From NCBI GenBank assembly GCA_009193035.1, contig SWDT01000129.1:1-64000 (forward strand): a stretch of DNA of 64,000 nt, written 5' to 3'. Under the pieces are notes generated by a model, which saw only the letters and a program-made list of their open reading frames with translations, had not been told where the DNA came from and searched no databases. This stretch comes from Halicephalobus mephisto (lineage: Eukaryota; Nematoda; Chromadorea; Rhabditida; Panagrolaimidae). Below are positions 34,501 to 47,757 of this stretch, piece after piece (within the stretch, counting starts at the first letter, position 1; each line of letters opens with the position of its first letter). The position numbers were made by a program, and so were the translations under genes.

Positions 34501-37500
34501 TACATTGGGCTGTCAAGGTCTTCTGCCTCAGAAGTTGTAAAAAATACGAATTTTTTCCTCGTAAAAATTGTACATTTAATATTTTCAAAAATTGGTATTT
34601 TCTGTGACAATTTACAAAAAGTACACAATAGTCTTCCACAACCTACTGTAGATCCCTTGAAAGTCTTCTAAGATAACAGACTTGTATTTTCTGTTGCAGA
34701 AATCATGACGGAAAATAAATTTCCTTCTCATAAAAATTGTAAATTCAATATTTTCAAAGAATTTGTACTTTCCGTCATAACTCCTCAAACACAAAATTCG
34801 TAGAATTCCCTCATACCTTAGACTTCAAATAGCCTTCAGAAGATTCCAAAAACCTACAGTACTTTCCTATTCTTCAATAATGAACTCAATTCCACTTAAT
34901 GCTTCGAAATTTAAACAATATTAAGCAACTATTTACCTCAATTTGAGCAGTATGTTGTTTGTAGTACACCAAAGCCGCTTTCGATGATTCCTCCTTGCAG
35001 TTATCTGGATTTAGTAAAGTGGCCAATTCCTCACTGTGTCTCGAGAGCTGATGGGCAAGGATGTAAATATTATGTCCGACTTCCTTGGGGTCGACGATCG
35101 GAGCAGACGAAGAAGATTGATTTCCTCGTTTTGTGTCGTGCTGACCGATGGCAGCGATGGATTTAACGTTGTCTCCTTCGTAATGATTTACAGATATCGT
35201 TGGAACTTTACTTTGTTCGGCTAAAAGTTGATGTCTGACTTTGGTGACTTGATAGTCGTTGGAATTAGACATATCGTAAGCCTGAGTGATGGCTTTGATT
35301 AACTGTTTCGGACCTCCGGACATGTGACCCATGTTCCTGAGGACCCTCTCAGCATTCTCACTGTCGTGTCTCGATTCCATCACCGCCAACAGCAACTTTG
35401 AAGCATTGCTCTTGATCTCCAGAGCGAGTTCCATGTGATCATCAGCAAGTGGTTTAATATCGTTCAAAACTAAGGATATTATGATATCCAAACCGTTGGA
35501 TTCATGCATCGCCAATGTGTTTTGATTTTCATGACATGGTCCTTGACAAAATTCCGTCAACGTGATCAGAGTCTGCGTGATTAAAGAAAAATTATGTTCT
35601 CCAATTTCTGCGAAAACACCGAGACTTCCTTTCGTGGATCCACATACAGTATCCAAAAAAGTCAAAGTTTCAGCAACAAGATTATAATCAGGTCTTCCTT
35701 TTTGAGTTCTTAGGAAATTCTGCAACATTGAATTGTGATTTTCACAAAGAAGTTGCAAAAATCGAAGAATAGGTTCAATAATGGCCACTTCTGCAGGAAG
35801 AGAATCTTTTAATTTATCTTCGTCTTGGTAGTTTGTGATGTCCGGAAGACTTCCACCATATCCAACATGAGGAAATTCCCCAGCAGCATTCGGAAGCAAT
35901 CCCATGGGAGAGTCAGTCGAGGACTGAGGTGTTCCTGTGTGAAGACTGCTTCCGATTTGTTCAAACATGTTTTGATCCGTTTCATACGGTAACGGTGTCA
36001 TGGCATTTGAAGCTGAAATTGATCATTAATAAAAATAAAATAAAAAATAAAAATTAGCATAAGGGAAAAGCAATTAAAACTCTGGCCAAAGTGCAAAAAA
36101 CAGAACTAAAAATACCCACAACGTCTACTGATGGACGTCGGTGAAAAAGCTGAAAAAAATTAAAATTAATAAAAAAATTAAAACAAAAATGAAAAAATTA
36201 AATTAATTGAAAAAAAAATTAAATTTAAAATTAACAAAAAAATTGAAACTGATAAAATTAACGAAAATCGTAATTAGTAAAAATAAAAATCAATATAAAT
36301 TTGTAGTTAATAAAAAATAAAAATTAATATAAAATTTTAATTAATAAAAAAAAATTAATAAAAAAAATTAATATAAAATTGTAATTAATAAAAAAAATTA
36401 ATATAAAATTGTAATTAATAAAAAAAATTAATATAAAATTGTAATTCATAAAAATAAAGTTAATGTAAATTAAATTAAATTAAATTAAAGTGATATCAGC
36501 TGCGTGTGCATGTCAGATGGGAATCTGATTCTAAATTGTTACTCTTACCCCCTTTGGGTCTGGTGTCTCGACCAGACATCATGTCACTTTTAAGTCGGTT
36601 TTGAGCGGCTTGGAGCTTGGTGATGAAGGCTTTGAAGAACTTTCCGGCCACTTTCTTCTCCCGGAGACGGTGATAGAAAGACATCTGGACTTCTTCGTTT
36701 CCTTCGTGAAGGAGTGCTTTTGCGAGTTGACAAGACTTCAAGAAAACTTCGTGAGATGGATCCATGACGATTAAATCAATGATTAAATCCACAGCACCGG
36801 CTCCATTTAATTTACACTGGACTTCGTGGAGAGAGACATGCCTCAGGGGCCGAAGTTCACTGTCGAAGATAAAATCGTTTTTTGTATGTCCGCCTTCTGA
36901 CTGGTTACTGTAGGATTTCATGAGCTTGGAAGATCCTGTTTGAACAGCGTCGTTTCCGAAGTATCTTTGAAGAAGTTCTTTTCGTACAATTTTTCCCTAA
37001 AAATTGATTTTTATTAAAAAATTAAAAATCGAAAAAGATACAAAATAAAAAAGATAGTGGGAAAAGCCAGAGAGGAGGGATGATGCAACTCTTAGGTCTT
37101 CTAAGAACTTGTTAAAGCCACAGAAGCCACTTTCCGATAATCATATCCAACAGTGACGGAAATCCAACAACACAAAATACAACTGAATCCGTAATTTTAA
37201 ACTTATTGGTCGTAATCCGGTTGACTATAGAAGGATATAGGAGTACTGTAGATATCGAGATCTTTTCAATGAGGTCTACATTGGGCTGTCAAGGTCTTCT
37301 GCTTCAGAAGTTGTAAAAAATACGAATTTTTTCCTCGTAAAAATTGTACATTTAATATTTTCAAAAATTAGTATTTTCTGTGACAATTTACAAAAAGTAC
37401 ACAATAGTCTTCCACAACCTACTGTAGATCCCTTGAGAGTCTTCTAAGATAACAGACTTGTATTTTCTGTTGCAGAAACCATGACGGAAAATAAATTTCC

Positions 37501-40500
37501 CTCTCATAAAAATTGTAAATTCAATATTTTCAAAGAATTTGTACTTTCCGTCATAACTCCTCAAACACAAAGTTCGTAGAATTCCCTCATACCTTAGACT
37601 TTAGTGTTGAGTGAGAAACGTCTAGTAATCTACAGTACTTCCCTATTATTATATAAAAAACCAAATTTCACACAATAGTTCAAAATTACAAATCATACTG
37701 TACTGAATCCTTTAAGAAGGACCAATATTAGATGTACATCGGAGTGGTAGCTAAGCTGGGGTTCACAATGTTACCTTACTTTGAAAATAATTCAGAAATC
37801 TACAGTATGACTCATAATTTTGGAATTACTGATTGTAACTTGTTCCATTTTACAGTACTACGAGACTACTGTGGATTGCAGAAAACATCAGAACAAGGTC
37901 TGTAATTTAAATTTTTCCAATATTTTTACAGATTATACTTTGGGAATTACGGTATCTGGAATAAATTACAACCAAAAATCCCGAAATTACGGACCATACT
38001 GTACAACATAGACTACTGTACTTACCATCCAATTCGATCCATAAGCGTTGGAAAGGAAAAGGGGCTAAATGATGAGATGGGAGATAACGAACGATAATCT
38101 GAGATCACAAATCCAAAAAAACTTACCTGATGATCGAAGGTGTGTTGAGCGCTCGTGGTCATTTTGCAAAGGGTCTGAAGAACTCGAACACAAAGATTTT
38201 CGTGTTTGTTAATGAGTAAAAGTTTACAATGTTGGATCAACTTAGAAACGACTCCTCCATTTTCGCATTTAACCCTTAGAGTAGATCCAACTGGGAAGAG
38301 TCTTTCTGGAAAATGAAGAACATCAACCAAAACAGATCCTTCCGCTGTTTGCAAAGGTTGGAGAAAAATTTTAAATTGTTCGATTAATTGCTGATATCTC
38401 ATGACCACATTCGTAGAATTATCCGAAATTGTCAGTCTGTTTGTTCTGGCATTTACAGAATTCTGATTCCGCTAGAAATGATTCAATTACAGTATATTAA
38501 TAAAAGCAGGTTGTATGACACTCGTGTTCTGGACATTTAAGTTCCAATTCTAATAACTTGAATTTGAAAATTAAAGACAATTATTTTGAATAATTTTGTA
38601 TTTTTGTATGAAATTTTAAACGTTATTTTAGGTAATTTTTGAGTTTTTATGAAGCCCTAGGATGGAAGTTTAGGTGTTCTTATAATTGGAGGTTAGTCTT
38701 CAGAGTTCAGAATCCAGGGTTGTGAAGGTTAAAGTTTGTTCTGATTTGAAATTCAGAATTCATGAGTCTGATTATTTTAGGTACTTTTTCTTCAATTTTA
38801 AGGATATTTGAAGAATCCTAAAATAGGAATCGAGGACTAGTCTTCAGAATCCTGAATTCTGAGGATCAATTATTAGTTCTAATTTCAAATTCAGGTTTTA
38901 TAGGTCTCATTACCTCCATTATAACCTATTTTTGTCCAGTTTTAGGGATATTTAAAGGACTCTAAAATCAGAACACAGGATTCTGAAGATCAACTGATAA
39001 TGAGATATTGGATTCATAGGTTCTAAGTGTAGAATTAAAAGTATTTTTTGAGTTCTAATTGCAAAATTGGGACACAAGTACATAGGATACAAATATCTCT
39101 AACATATACGTCCAAGACAAATATCCAGAACACGAGTATCTCTAACATATATCTAAGGTACAAACATCTCTAACATATATATCCGGGACACAAATGATGT
39201 CACAGTACAGTGGAAATGAACTTACTAAAATGAATGTAGTTGAATGGCCGGCTCTTTGCCAAAGTTGTCTCCAGGAAAGCGATGGATTCAAACTAGTGTT
39301 TAAAGATCCACTTTCTTCTGCAAATTTCTTCAGACGTTTCGCACACTGATCGACCATGTACCAATGCGTTTCGTGTCTGTTCCAGTTTACATTATTCAGA
39401 AGTTCATTCAAGACAGAAATAATGTTAACTAATCTTTTTTGATGTTGTTTGATGTCGATCATGACTTGACTTTTGTTGTACGGTTTTTCGAAGAATTTTT
39501 TCAAAACTTCCATCACAGTTTGGCAGACATAGACCTTCAGAGCCGGCTGAGGAGCCCTCTTCGAAGCCAGCATCTTGTTCAGTTTTTTCATGTCTGCGAT
39601 AATGTTGTCAATGATGCTTTCGATGTATTCAGCATTGGAAGCGTCTTTCAACTCGATGTCAGTATCGATGTAGCAATGAAGCATGAATTGAAGATAAACA
39701 TCTTTGATTTCGACTCTGCAGTCCTCGTGTCTGATGACTCTGATGATGTGATCCATCGGCAAAAATGAAGCACATTTCAATTCTGCTGTTCCATTTTTGC
39801 CTCTGGTACACATTGCCATTAATTTAACAAGTTCAATATGGTACTTTAATGGATGAGAAGACTCAAATGACGATTCATCTTTCGCAGCTTTCATCATCTC
39901 GACCAATTGTTCGCAACTCGCACTGTCCACGTAGAATTGTCTCACGTCATCTGAAGCTTTACTGATTTCCTCGACAACTTTCACTTGGATACTGTCAGTT
40001 TCCTTCTCACAAGATGCAACAATAACTTGAAGGAATTCCAAGAAAACTGCATTTCTTTGTTTGTGTTCTATCAAGCTTACAATATGAGCAATAAGCCCTT
40101 CGGCAATGGTTTCACAGAGATCTGAATTTCCTTTGAAGATAGAAACTAAGGTTTTCACTTCTTCGACTGTTTCGACAGAAAGAGATCCTTCTTTAGCGTC
40201 GTTTTCGATCGTGACGTACATATGAAGTCTGTTTTGATTTTCTCTGTTATTTCGACAGAAACTCCTCAGAAATTTGTGACTTTGAGAAATCAAATCCGGC
40301 ATTTGAGTGTCGTTTTTCCTGTCATAAGGAACAGAAAGAAATTCAAGAACAACTTCGTAAACCCTCATGTTTCGTAAAAGTTGTTGATTCATTAAGTCGT
40401 TTTTGGCGTTTTCGAAACAAAGAGTAGTCATCCGGATGATTATATCCCTGACAATCAAATAAGCTACCAATGGAGCTTTGTCCATGATACTGTGGAGAGC

Positions 40501-43500
40501 AGAAGCAACAACGTCTTTGTCTTTGTTGAACAACATATCATGCAAAAAATGGATGCATTTCTGGGTTACTGTAGGATAATGGTCTCGCAAGAACAATATA
40601 TAAGCTTTAGGTGGCATTTCGTTTTCTGGAATTTCAGCAACATTGGACATCGGAAGAGAAGGCAGAGGTTCGTCATCTATATGGTCTTCGGGAATCAGTT
40701 CGTCTCCACTCAGACTCCGACTTCTGTCTTCTGGAGTCGGATGGGGGTGGTTCTGAGAAGACGTGGTGCTGGAGTTCAATTTGCCCCAGTGGACCCAGAG
40801 TTCGGATTTCTCAGTCAAACTTTTTAAAATAAATAAATCCCTGTCAATTTGGTGATAATGATCGACGTCGTTGTTGGAGACCAGTAATTGGACCTGCTTC
40901 ATGTCTTCAATAAGCTCTTGATACTGAGTAAAGTGTCTGAATAGGACCTTCAAGGCCATACTTGTCAGAGGAGGATAGTCATTCATGGTCATCTGGAGGA
41001 GGATTCTGAGAAGTTGCTGACCTTTTTCTCCGTCAAAATCAAGTTCTGATTCCGTCGACCGAAAAACAACGTTACACAGTTCCGAAATAGTGTCATCCGT
41101 GACCGTGACTCCAGATTCAAGCTCCCCGTTTTCATTGCATGGATACATCTTCTTGAACCACGAGAGGGCTACAGTTATACGGTAGTCTCTTCTGACGTCC
41201 ATGATAAACTATAAAATTTCATAAAATTATAAAAAAATAATTTTTTGCAAAATAATCTCGAAATTTTAAAATTTTTCTATTCAAAATATAAAATTGTAAA
41301 ATTTAGTATTTATAAAATTCAATCATTACCGTACTATTGAAAAGTAATTAAAAATAATCTTTTACGAAATAATTTCAGCATAAATTCCCAGAATTTGGCA
41401 ATAATTACAGTAATTTTCATTTTTGTTTCTATTTCATTTTGTATAATTTTGTAATTAACTTTTCAAGATAAATATATTTTCTAAATAAATCTAAGAACTT
41501 CCAAATTACAGTAAATATAGTACATAATTCTCCATCTATCTTCTAGGGCTATACATTACAGTATTTAAGGATATTTAGGAAATCATAATAAATACTACAG
41601 TATACATAAATATCTAAAAAACAACAGTTAACACTACAGTACCTATAAGTATCTAAAAAATCATAGCCAACACTACAGTACCTATAAGTATCTAAGAAAT
41701 CACAATTAACACTACAGTATACATAAGTATCTAAAAAACAACAGTTAACACTACAGTACTTATAAGTATCTAAAAAATCATAGCCAACACTACAGTATAC
41801 ATAAATATCTAAGAAATCACAACACTACAGTATCCCCCATTGAAAACTAGTTGTTTTGCATGTTTAAAGAAATAAAAATGAAATTTACCTGTAAAATTTC
41901 GACTACAATCAATTTCGTCTGGAGAATCATCTCTCGACTCTGTTTAGCTTTGGCAGAATCTTCTGAAGTGTTATCATTTCGTTTAATCGCACAAGTGTTA
42001 GGAGATTTTCCGCCAAAAGTATTAAGCATTCCTTTTGTAAATTGTCTCATAAGCTTTGTATGTGGTGCTAATTGCTGATCTGCAAAGCCTGAATTTGCGT
42101 GTAAAAAACCCATGTTAGAAGCAAATTAAAATGAAAAAATTAATCAAACTTAATTAAAGCTATTAGAAAAAATTAAAAACTTACTTTTTGTATTTAGTAA
42201 TCTCGGGTTACTGTCTGTTATGGCAAGAAGATTCTGTGCAAGTTTCAGAAGATCAGCAAAACTGTAGAATCCGAATTGAGCAAGGGCACGGGCAAGAGTA
42301 ACAATCTAAAAATAGGAATTTAAAAGTCATAAAAATCAAAAAAATTTTGCTGCAAAATTATCTCGAGGGGAATTTTAGAACTTTCCAGTCAAGACCAAAA
42401 AAAATAAAATTTACACTTTCTGATTCTGATGAAATTTAATCACAATCATATTTTTTAAAAATCAAAAATTAATTTTTTCTAAAATAATAGTCCTGACACG
42501 AATTTCCAGAGCTTTCCAGTCAAGACCAAAAAGTAAAATTTATATTTTATGATTCTGATCAAATTTAATCATAATCATATTTTTTAAAAATCGAAAATTA
42601 ACTTTTTCTAACATAATAGTCCTGACACGAATTTCCAAAACTTTCCAATCGAGACCAAAAAATGTAAAATTTACACTTTATGTGGGAATTTAATAATTAC
42701 CGTATATTATATACTAAAGAATTAACTTTTTTACAAATGGTCTTGAGAAAAAAATTTAGAACTCGGTAGAAACTGAAGTAGTTTTTATTTTGTTCTTTTA
42801 TTATTTCGTCATTTTATGTAATTTCGGAATTAAGTTTTTAAGAACATTCTTTTCAAATGGATCTAACAACTTTTAACTTTATACATATGATATTTTTAAT
42901 CCTCTACCAGTCTTTTAAAATTAACTTTCATATATGAAACTATTGATGGATATCCTAGAAAGCATAACTAACACTACAGTACTCCATTTAAGATCGACTT
43001 TTTAAAAATGCACAAACCTCGAAAGTAAGTCTGTTTTCATCACAGTAATCCGCGGAATCACGAAGTACAGGTTCCCCGTTGATGAACTTCCGTCTCAAAT
43101 CTGCCAAGTAATCTTCGACGATTTTCAAGACGTTTCTGAAGTGATTAGAACTAAGACCGTTGTGTCTGGTTCTAGAACCGTCTTCAGTGGCATTGCTGTG
43201 GTAGTACCGTACACTGACAGTATCCGGGATTTCTCTCCACAGTCGGGCATGTCGGACAGCGGTCACTGGGGACCCTCTGACGACGTGCAGATGGAGCATC
43301 AGACGACAGAACGAAGCCCGAATATCGCAAGGCAAACGGGTATCTGAGATGCATTGAAGGACCAACTCTATCGGTAATTCGGAAGACAGATTCAGAAGTT
43401 TCCTTTCTGGAGGAGGATCTATAGCCAGATATTGTTGTTCTTGACACATCTGAGCAAGAAGTCCAAGTTGATGTCTGTAGTAGTCAATCATTTCTTTATC

Positions 43501-45925
43501 TTCTTCCAAATACGAATCAGCACATTTTACAAGGGATTTACAAGATCCTCTGATGAAAGATTCTTCCCAGCAGATGAAAATTTCAGCTTTATCTCCTCCA
43601 TTGATGGATTGACCCATTTCTGTCTTCATGAAAATATCCCTATTTTTCTCGCTAAGAACACTGTTGCAAATCAATTCTTGGATTTTCTTATTTGCTTCTC
43701 CTCGACAAACACACAAATCCGCCAAGTAATCTAAAAATTTCCCGCAACGATTGTTTCTTACTAATTCCACAAATCTCTCCACATGAGGAGTCTTGACGTA
43801 TTTCTCCAAAAGTTTCGGATTGTTGTGAAGTACGGCGGTCATTGTATCTTCTGCAAGCAGATTGAAACCTATCTGTTCTTGGATTTGATCAAACTTCTCA
43901 GCTAAGAACTCCTGGTTCTTTCTGTAGCCGACTTGAGCGTATCTCAACAAGGAATAACAGAGCTGGAACATCTTCTGGAAGACCTCATTTCTGGATTCAG
44001 TTAACTCCTGAGGGGAATTCAGCAGAGGAGGCATTTCAGAAGTGCCTTGTCGAGGGAGGAACGGAGCCCGAAGAAGATCGAAGACTTGTCCCAAGACCCC
44101 TTGTTCTCGCAGTAGCTTCTGACGATCACGAGTCGGATTAAAGTCGACAATCCGAAGAGGATCTACGACGTGATTCTTGACGTTAGTGACGAAATAGATA
44201 CATTCAATAAGTAACTGAGTGGTGAAGTTGATTGGTTCCTTGCTGACTGCAGTTCCTGATTTTATCAACTGGATAAATTGATGCAGAGCTCGACAAGCGT
44301 CATTTGCGAAATCCAGATCTCTGACTTCATTGGGGGACACAGGAGAAAGAGCAAAAGCTTCTTTGTCGATCTTGTTGTCTTCAGAAACAACTTTTACCCA
44401 TCCTTTTTCATTCTTACTGTAATGGTATAGATTCTGCTTCATCGTCGGATCTGTTGTGTGAATCCACTTGAGGGTTTCTGCATGACGAAGTCTGACGAAG
44501 GAGTTAATCGGGACTCTGGCTTCCTTCGTGCTGGTTTTGGCACAAGGATCCAGAAGGAAAAGTAAAGACGGATCTTTGGCCGGATTTTTCGATTCTTTCG
44601 GAACCAAATAATAAATCGTATTTTCTTCTGCATCTATAATTTCTACATTTTTATTAATAATTATTTATTTATAAATTATAAAACTTACCAAATCCGTATT
44701 TTCCATCGACAGAAACTCCAGCAACATGTGCATCGCCGTGTTTGATCAAGATACTCGGTCTTCTGCTTCCTGAATTTTGGTCGTCCTTCTTAGCCACGGA
44801 CAAATAGAGATCAGTAGCCAGATGCTTGAATCGGACTTTTCTTCTCCAGGTAGCAGCCCCTCCTCTGTAAGCAGTTTCTTCGTTGTGGACTTGGATCTCC
44901 CAGAGGGCTCGGGAAGAAGTGGCATCAGTAGCAGAGGGTCTATTTGTCATTCTAAGAAAAACAACATCTTTTTTCGTTTTTGGATCTTCATCAAGAGTCA
45001 AAAATGTTTGTTGATCTGCATGAAACAATCTCACAACATCTCCGGATTTTACGTTATCTGGTTGATTCTCGTCAAATTGAAGAAAAAGACTAATTTGCCA
45101 TTCTGTGTGTTCATTAAGACAATTTACTTCCCAGGAACTTTTGTGATCGGGCAAATAATGATGTGAAAGATGCAATTGTTGTTTTATTTGACTTGCTGCT
45201 GAATTTCCACTAGAATCAGGGATTAAACAAATCCTTTCGCCAGACATGACGTTATCACCAATAGAAACATGTTTATATACAGGTTCAACAGTAAACCAAG
45301 ATCCTTCGTTGCCCAATTTATCCAAGTAAATCCTCATTGCATTTCTTTCTTGTCTTGCTGGAGAATTTTTCTGCATAGTGACATATTTGTCAGATTTTAC
45401 ATGAAGTAATTGAATACTAGTACCGTATTGGATAATATTTCCTAGCATTTTTCTATATTCAAGATCGTTTTGTTCCCGTTCTTTATCCGCAGCAACTCGT
45501 AACTTGTTGAGCATTTCTTCATCGAAAACTTCGCCAATTTGGCACTTTTTCTGTTCAGACCAGTACTGTTTTTGAGCAGCATATCGATTAACCGGACAAA
45601 TACGAAACAGACAATCTGAAAAACAAGTTTTTTTTTTCAAAAATATTATCAATTTTTTTTTAAAACAAACCTCGATAATTTTTCGGAGGTGATAATAAAG
45701 ATCCATTATCTTTTTCAACGATTAGTCTGTCATCAACAAGACCTAAAGTACTGAGGAATCCTTCATGATTACCTCCGAATTGAGAATCCAAAGCATATAA
45801 GGATATAACATCCCCAATTCTCAGATGGGTCCCGTGGAAGGCATCTGCACTCGCCGTCGACAAATAATTCTGATGCCGCTAAAAATTTGAATATTTTTTT
45901 TATTTTAAAAAAAAAAACAAACCAT
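31552..45925 (-). CDS. itr-1: Inositol 1,4,5-trisphosphate receptor (ITR-1-like), 15 coding exons
   Basis: This ER calcium-release channel is gated by IP3 and calcium. Coding exons on the minus strand are 45925-45923, 45878-45671, 45615-44689, 44642-43018, 42305-42185, 42088-41889, 41208-39226, 38471-38127, 36996-36549, 36149-36120, 36012-34937, 34363-33836, 33281-33117, 32571-31789 and 31746-31552. All are in phase and give 8,637 nt and 2,878 aa. Landmarks in order are the suppressor and MIR region ([43 protein letters not shown]), the IP3-binding core ([36 protein letters not shown]), RIH-type armadillo domains ([52 protein letters not shown]), six TM segments, the pore filter GGGIGD (about 2692-2697) and the zinc-finger-like linker CFICGLE. 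The filter and linker separate it from ryanodine receptors. The first coding exon is the ATG alone. Exon 10 is 30 nt and skippable in phase. Confidence 0.96.
32572..32830 (-). repeat. Intron sequence shared with 42306-42680, flush with the 3' splice site
   Basis: From the acceptor inward both introns read CTAAAAATAGGAATTTAAAA, then GCTGCAAAATTATCTCGAGG and CCTGACACGAATTTCCAGA. This copy is the shorter one. Confidence 0.85.
34423..34805. repeat. Duplicated block, copy 1 (IP3-receptor intron 11)
   Basis: From TTTAAACTTATTGGTCGTAA to TAGAATTCCCTCATACCTTA it is nearly identical to 37192-37595. The few differences include TTCCTTCTC / TTCCCTCTC. The interior has the AAAAAATACGAATTTTTTC foldback core. 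Confidence 0.9.
36120..36149 (-). other. 30-nt microexon of the IP3 receptor, candidate cassette exon
   Basis: It is bounded by TTTTTTTCAG and a GTGGGT donor and keeps phase 1 on both sides, so skipping it also keeps the frame. It encodes [10 protein letters not shown], and the junction then reads RRSSNA, a basic-Ser context that could be a kinase site. It lies between the RIH-associated segments encoded by exons 9 and 11. Confidence 0.65.
36180..36480. repeat. AT-rich array, 27-bp AAAAAATTAATATAAAATTG type
   Basis: At least three near-perfect units at about 36360-36440 and decayed flanks, in IP3-receptor intron 9. Confidence 0.75.
37192..37595. repeat. Duplicated block, copy 2 (IP3-receptor intron 8)
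   Basis: Partner of 34423-34805, in the same orientation, 2.8 kb away in another intron of the same gene. Confidence 0.9.
41460..41830 (-). repeat. Tandem AACACTACAGTA..ATAAGTATCTAAAAA units
   Basis: Five to six units of about 55 bp in IP3-receptor intron 6. They amplify the CACTACAGTACTCC end that the oriented intron element shows near donors of other introns. Confidence 0.75.
42306..42680 (-). repeat. Intron sequence shared with 32572-32830, internally duplicated
   Basis: It starts at the acceptor of IP3-receptor intron 4. The block CCTGACACGAATTTCCA..AGACCAAAAA occurs twice here, against once in the partner intron. Confidence 0.85.
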
Positions 45926-46479
45926 TGTAATTTTTCAAAAATGACACACTTGGTGTGCTTGTACCAAATTTAGCATTGCTTTCGGTTTTTTCACGCCAGA
46001 AGATTAGGGATCTTTGAAAAATAAATTAGACCTAAAGAATTATATTTATTTTGTGAAAATAAACCTCGTCATAAAGTGTGAGTTTATGATGAAAGGTATA
46101 AATTCAAAAAAATGAAGTAATGGAATCAGAAATTGATCGAGGATTGATAACGATAGGCCTTGCAACAGTCAGTCAAGATGGAAAAGAAACGTCCCGAAAC
46201 ACGTCACAAAGCCTATTCTGCACTTGATCAGGAAAAGAAATAATTGATTATTCACAATATCTCAGTTTCCGCAGACGGACAATCTCGAAAAGTGTACCGT
46301 CTGCGATAGATATGATGACATGTGGAACTTGATGTTGAAAATTTCAACGATATTCGAGAAAAAAATTATTTGACGAACAAAGTTGAATAATTTGACCTCT
46401 CAATGACGAACAAGTATTATTTTTTAGAATTTATTTTGCACAAAAATATCAATTATTCTCGAAAATTTAAAATTATTTT

Positions 46480-46835
46480 AAAATTTTTTGGTTTTTAAAA
46501 ATTTCCAAAATTTTTAATTTTGTTTTTATTTTTATGATTTTAAAAATCTTAAATTTTAGGAAGTTTTGAATTTTTAAAAAGTTTCGAAATTCCCCGAAAT
46601 TCCGGAATTCTGACAAAAGTAAATAAAAATAAAAATCATATTATAAACAATTACATATTATTACGAAATAATTTTCACAAAAATTTTTGGTTTTAAAAAT
46701 TCCAAAATTTTTAATTTTGTTTTTATTTTTATGATTTTAAAAATCTTAAATTTTAGGAAGTTTTGAATTTTTAAAGTTTCGAAATTCTCCGAAATTTCGG
46801 AATTCTGACAAAAGTAAATAAAAATAGTACTATTG
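46480..46835. repeat. 200-bp tandem duplication
   Basis: AAATTTTTAATTTTGTTTTT through TTCTGACAAAAGTAAATAAA occurs at about 46505-46630 and again at about 46706-46825 with few differences. Confidence 0.8.
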
Positions 46836-46919
46836 AAAATCAAAAATCAACTTTTTTGTAAAATAGTCCCAACGTGGTAGTTTCCAGATTTTCAAGCATG
46901 ATGTAGAATTTTTTATTTC

Positions 46920-47230
46920 AAAAAGTTTATTTCAAGTTTAGAGAAGATTCTGGGAGATTATAAAAGTTCTTACAAGATTCTGAAAGATTCCAAAAGTCTT
47001 CCGGAAATTATAGAAGGTTCCAGAAGTCTTCAGAGAATTATGGAAAGTTCCAGAATCGTTTATTGGAAATTATAGAAGTTTTCAAAAGTCTTCTGAAACT
47101 TCTAAAATATTCCAGAAACCTTCAAGAACGTCTAGAAGGTTCCAGAATCGTTTATTAAAAATTATAGAAGTTTTCAAAAAGCTTCAAGAACTTCTAAAAA
47201 GTTTCAGAATCGTTAATTGGAAATTCTAAG
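46920..47230. repeat. Imperfect AGAAGGTTCCAGAATCGTTTA repeats
   Basis: Degenerate units of 20-70 bp built on TTCCAGAA and TAGAAGTTTTCAAAA. No coding frame. Confidence 0.55.
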
Positions 47231-47504
47231 TTTTTAAATTCTAGAAAGTTTAAATTTAAAAAATGATGATAATATTATAAAAATTAAAACAAATTTTATT
47301 ACAAATGGCTCCATCACGAATTTCTCGATTATTTTAAAAACAAAAATAATCTAAATTCCGATTTTTCGCGTGGTGATTATTTCGTAATTTTACACGATTT
47401 CTTAATCAATTTTAAAAAATATTCTTCCTAGATAAATCTGGAAATTTCTGAATTAAGATAAACGAGATATATAACTTCCTATCTACTTTTAAAAATCAAC
47501 AATT

Positions 47505-47661
47505 ACACAAAAAAACGTAACTTTTGGAGTAATAACAAATGTAAATCGTCACTATTAAGTTTTAATTTTCGTCACAAAAGTCAAATATTCATGGAAAATG
47601 TGACGATTATTAAATTTTCTCACATTTCGCAATTGTTATAAGACCAAAAGTTACATTTTTT
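47505..47661. repeat. 160-bp MITE copy
   Basis: The inverted ends are AAAAAAACGTAACTTTTGG and CCAAAAGTTACATTTTTT. It is the best-preserved terminal inverted repeat of the family. Confidence 0.85.
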
Positions 47662-47757
47662 ACGAATTTAGTACATCTATACATTGAATATAATGTATCT
47701 GATAAATCGGAGCCATTTTAATGATATCCATATATTATACATAATCCTCCGATATCA

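Noticed and set aside
42089..42113. Start of an open frame at [10 protein letters not shown] as coding exon sequence
   Set aside because: The CAG acceptor after AAATT at 42089-42091 joins the previous exon in phase. The MGFLHANS part is intron.
31552..45925. Ryanodine receptor instead of IP3 receptor
   Set aside because: The length (2,878 aa), IP3-core motifs and CFICGLE linker fit the IP3 receptor. Ryanodine receptors are about 5,000 aa.
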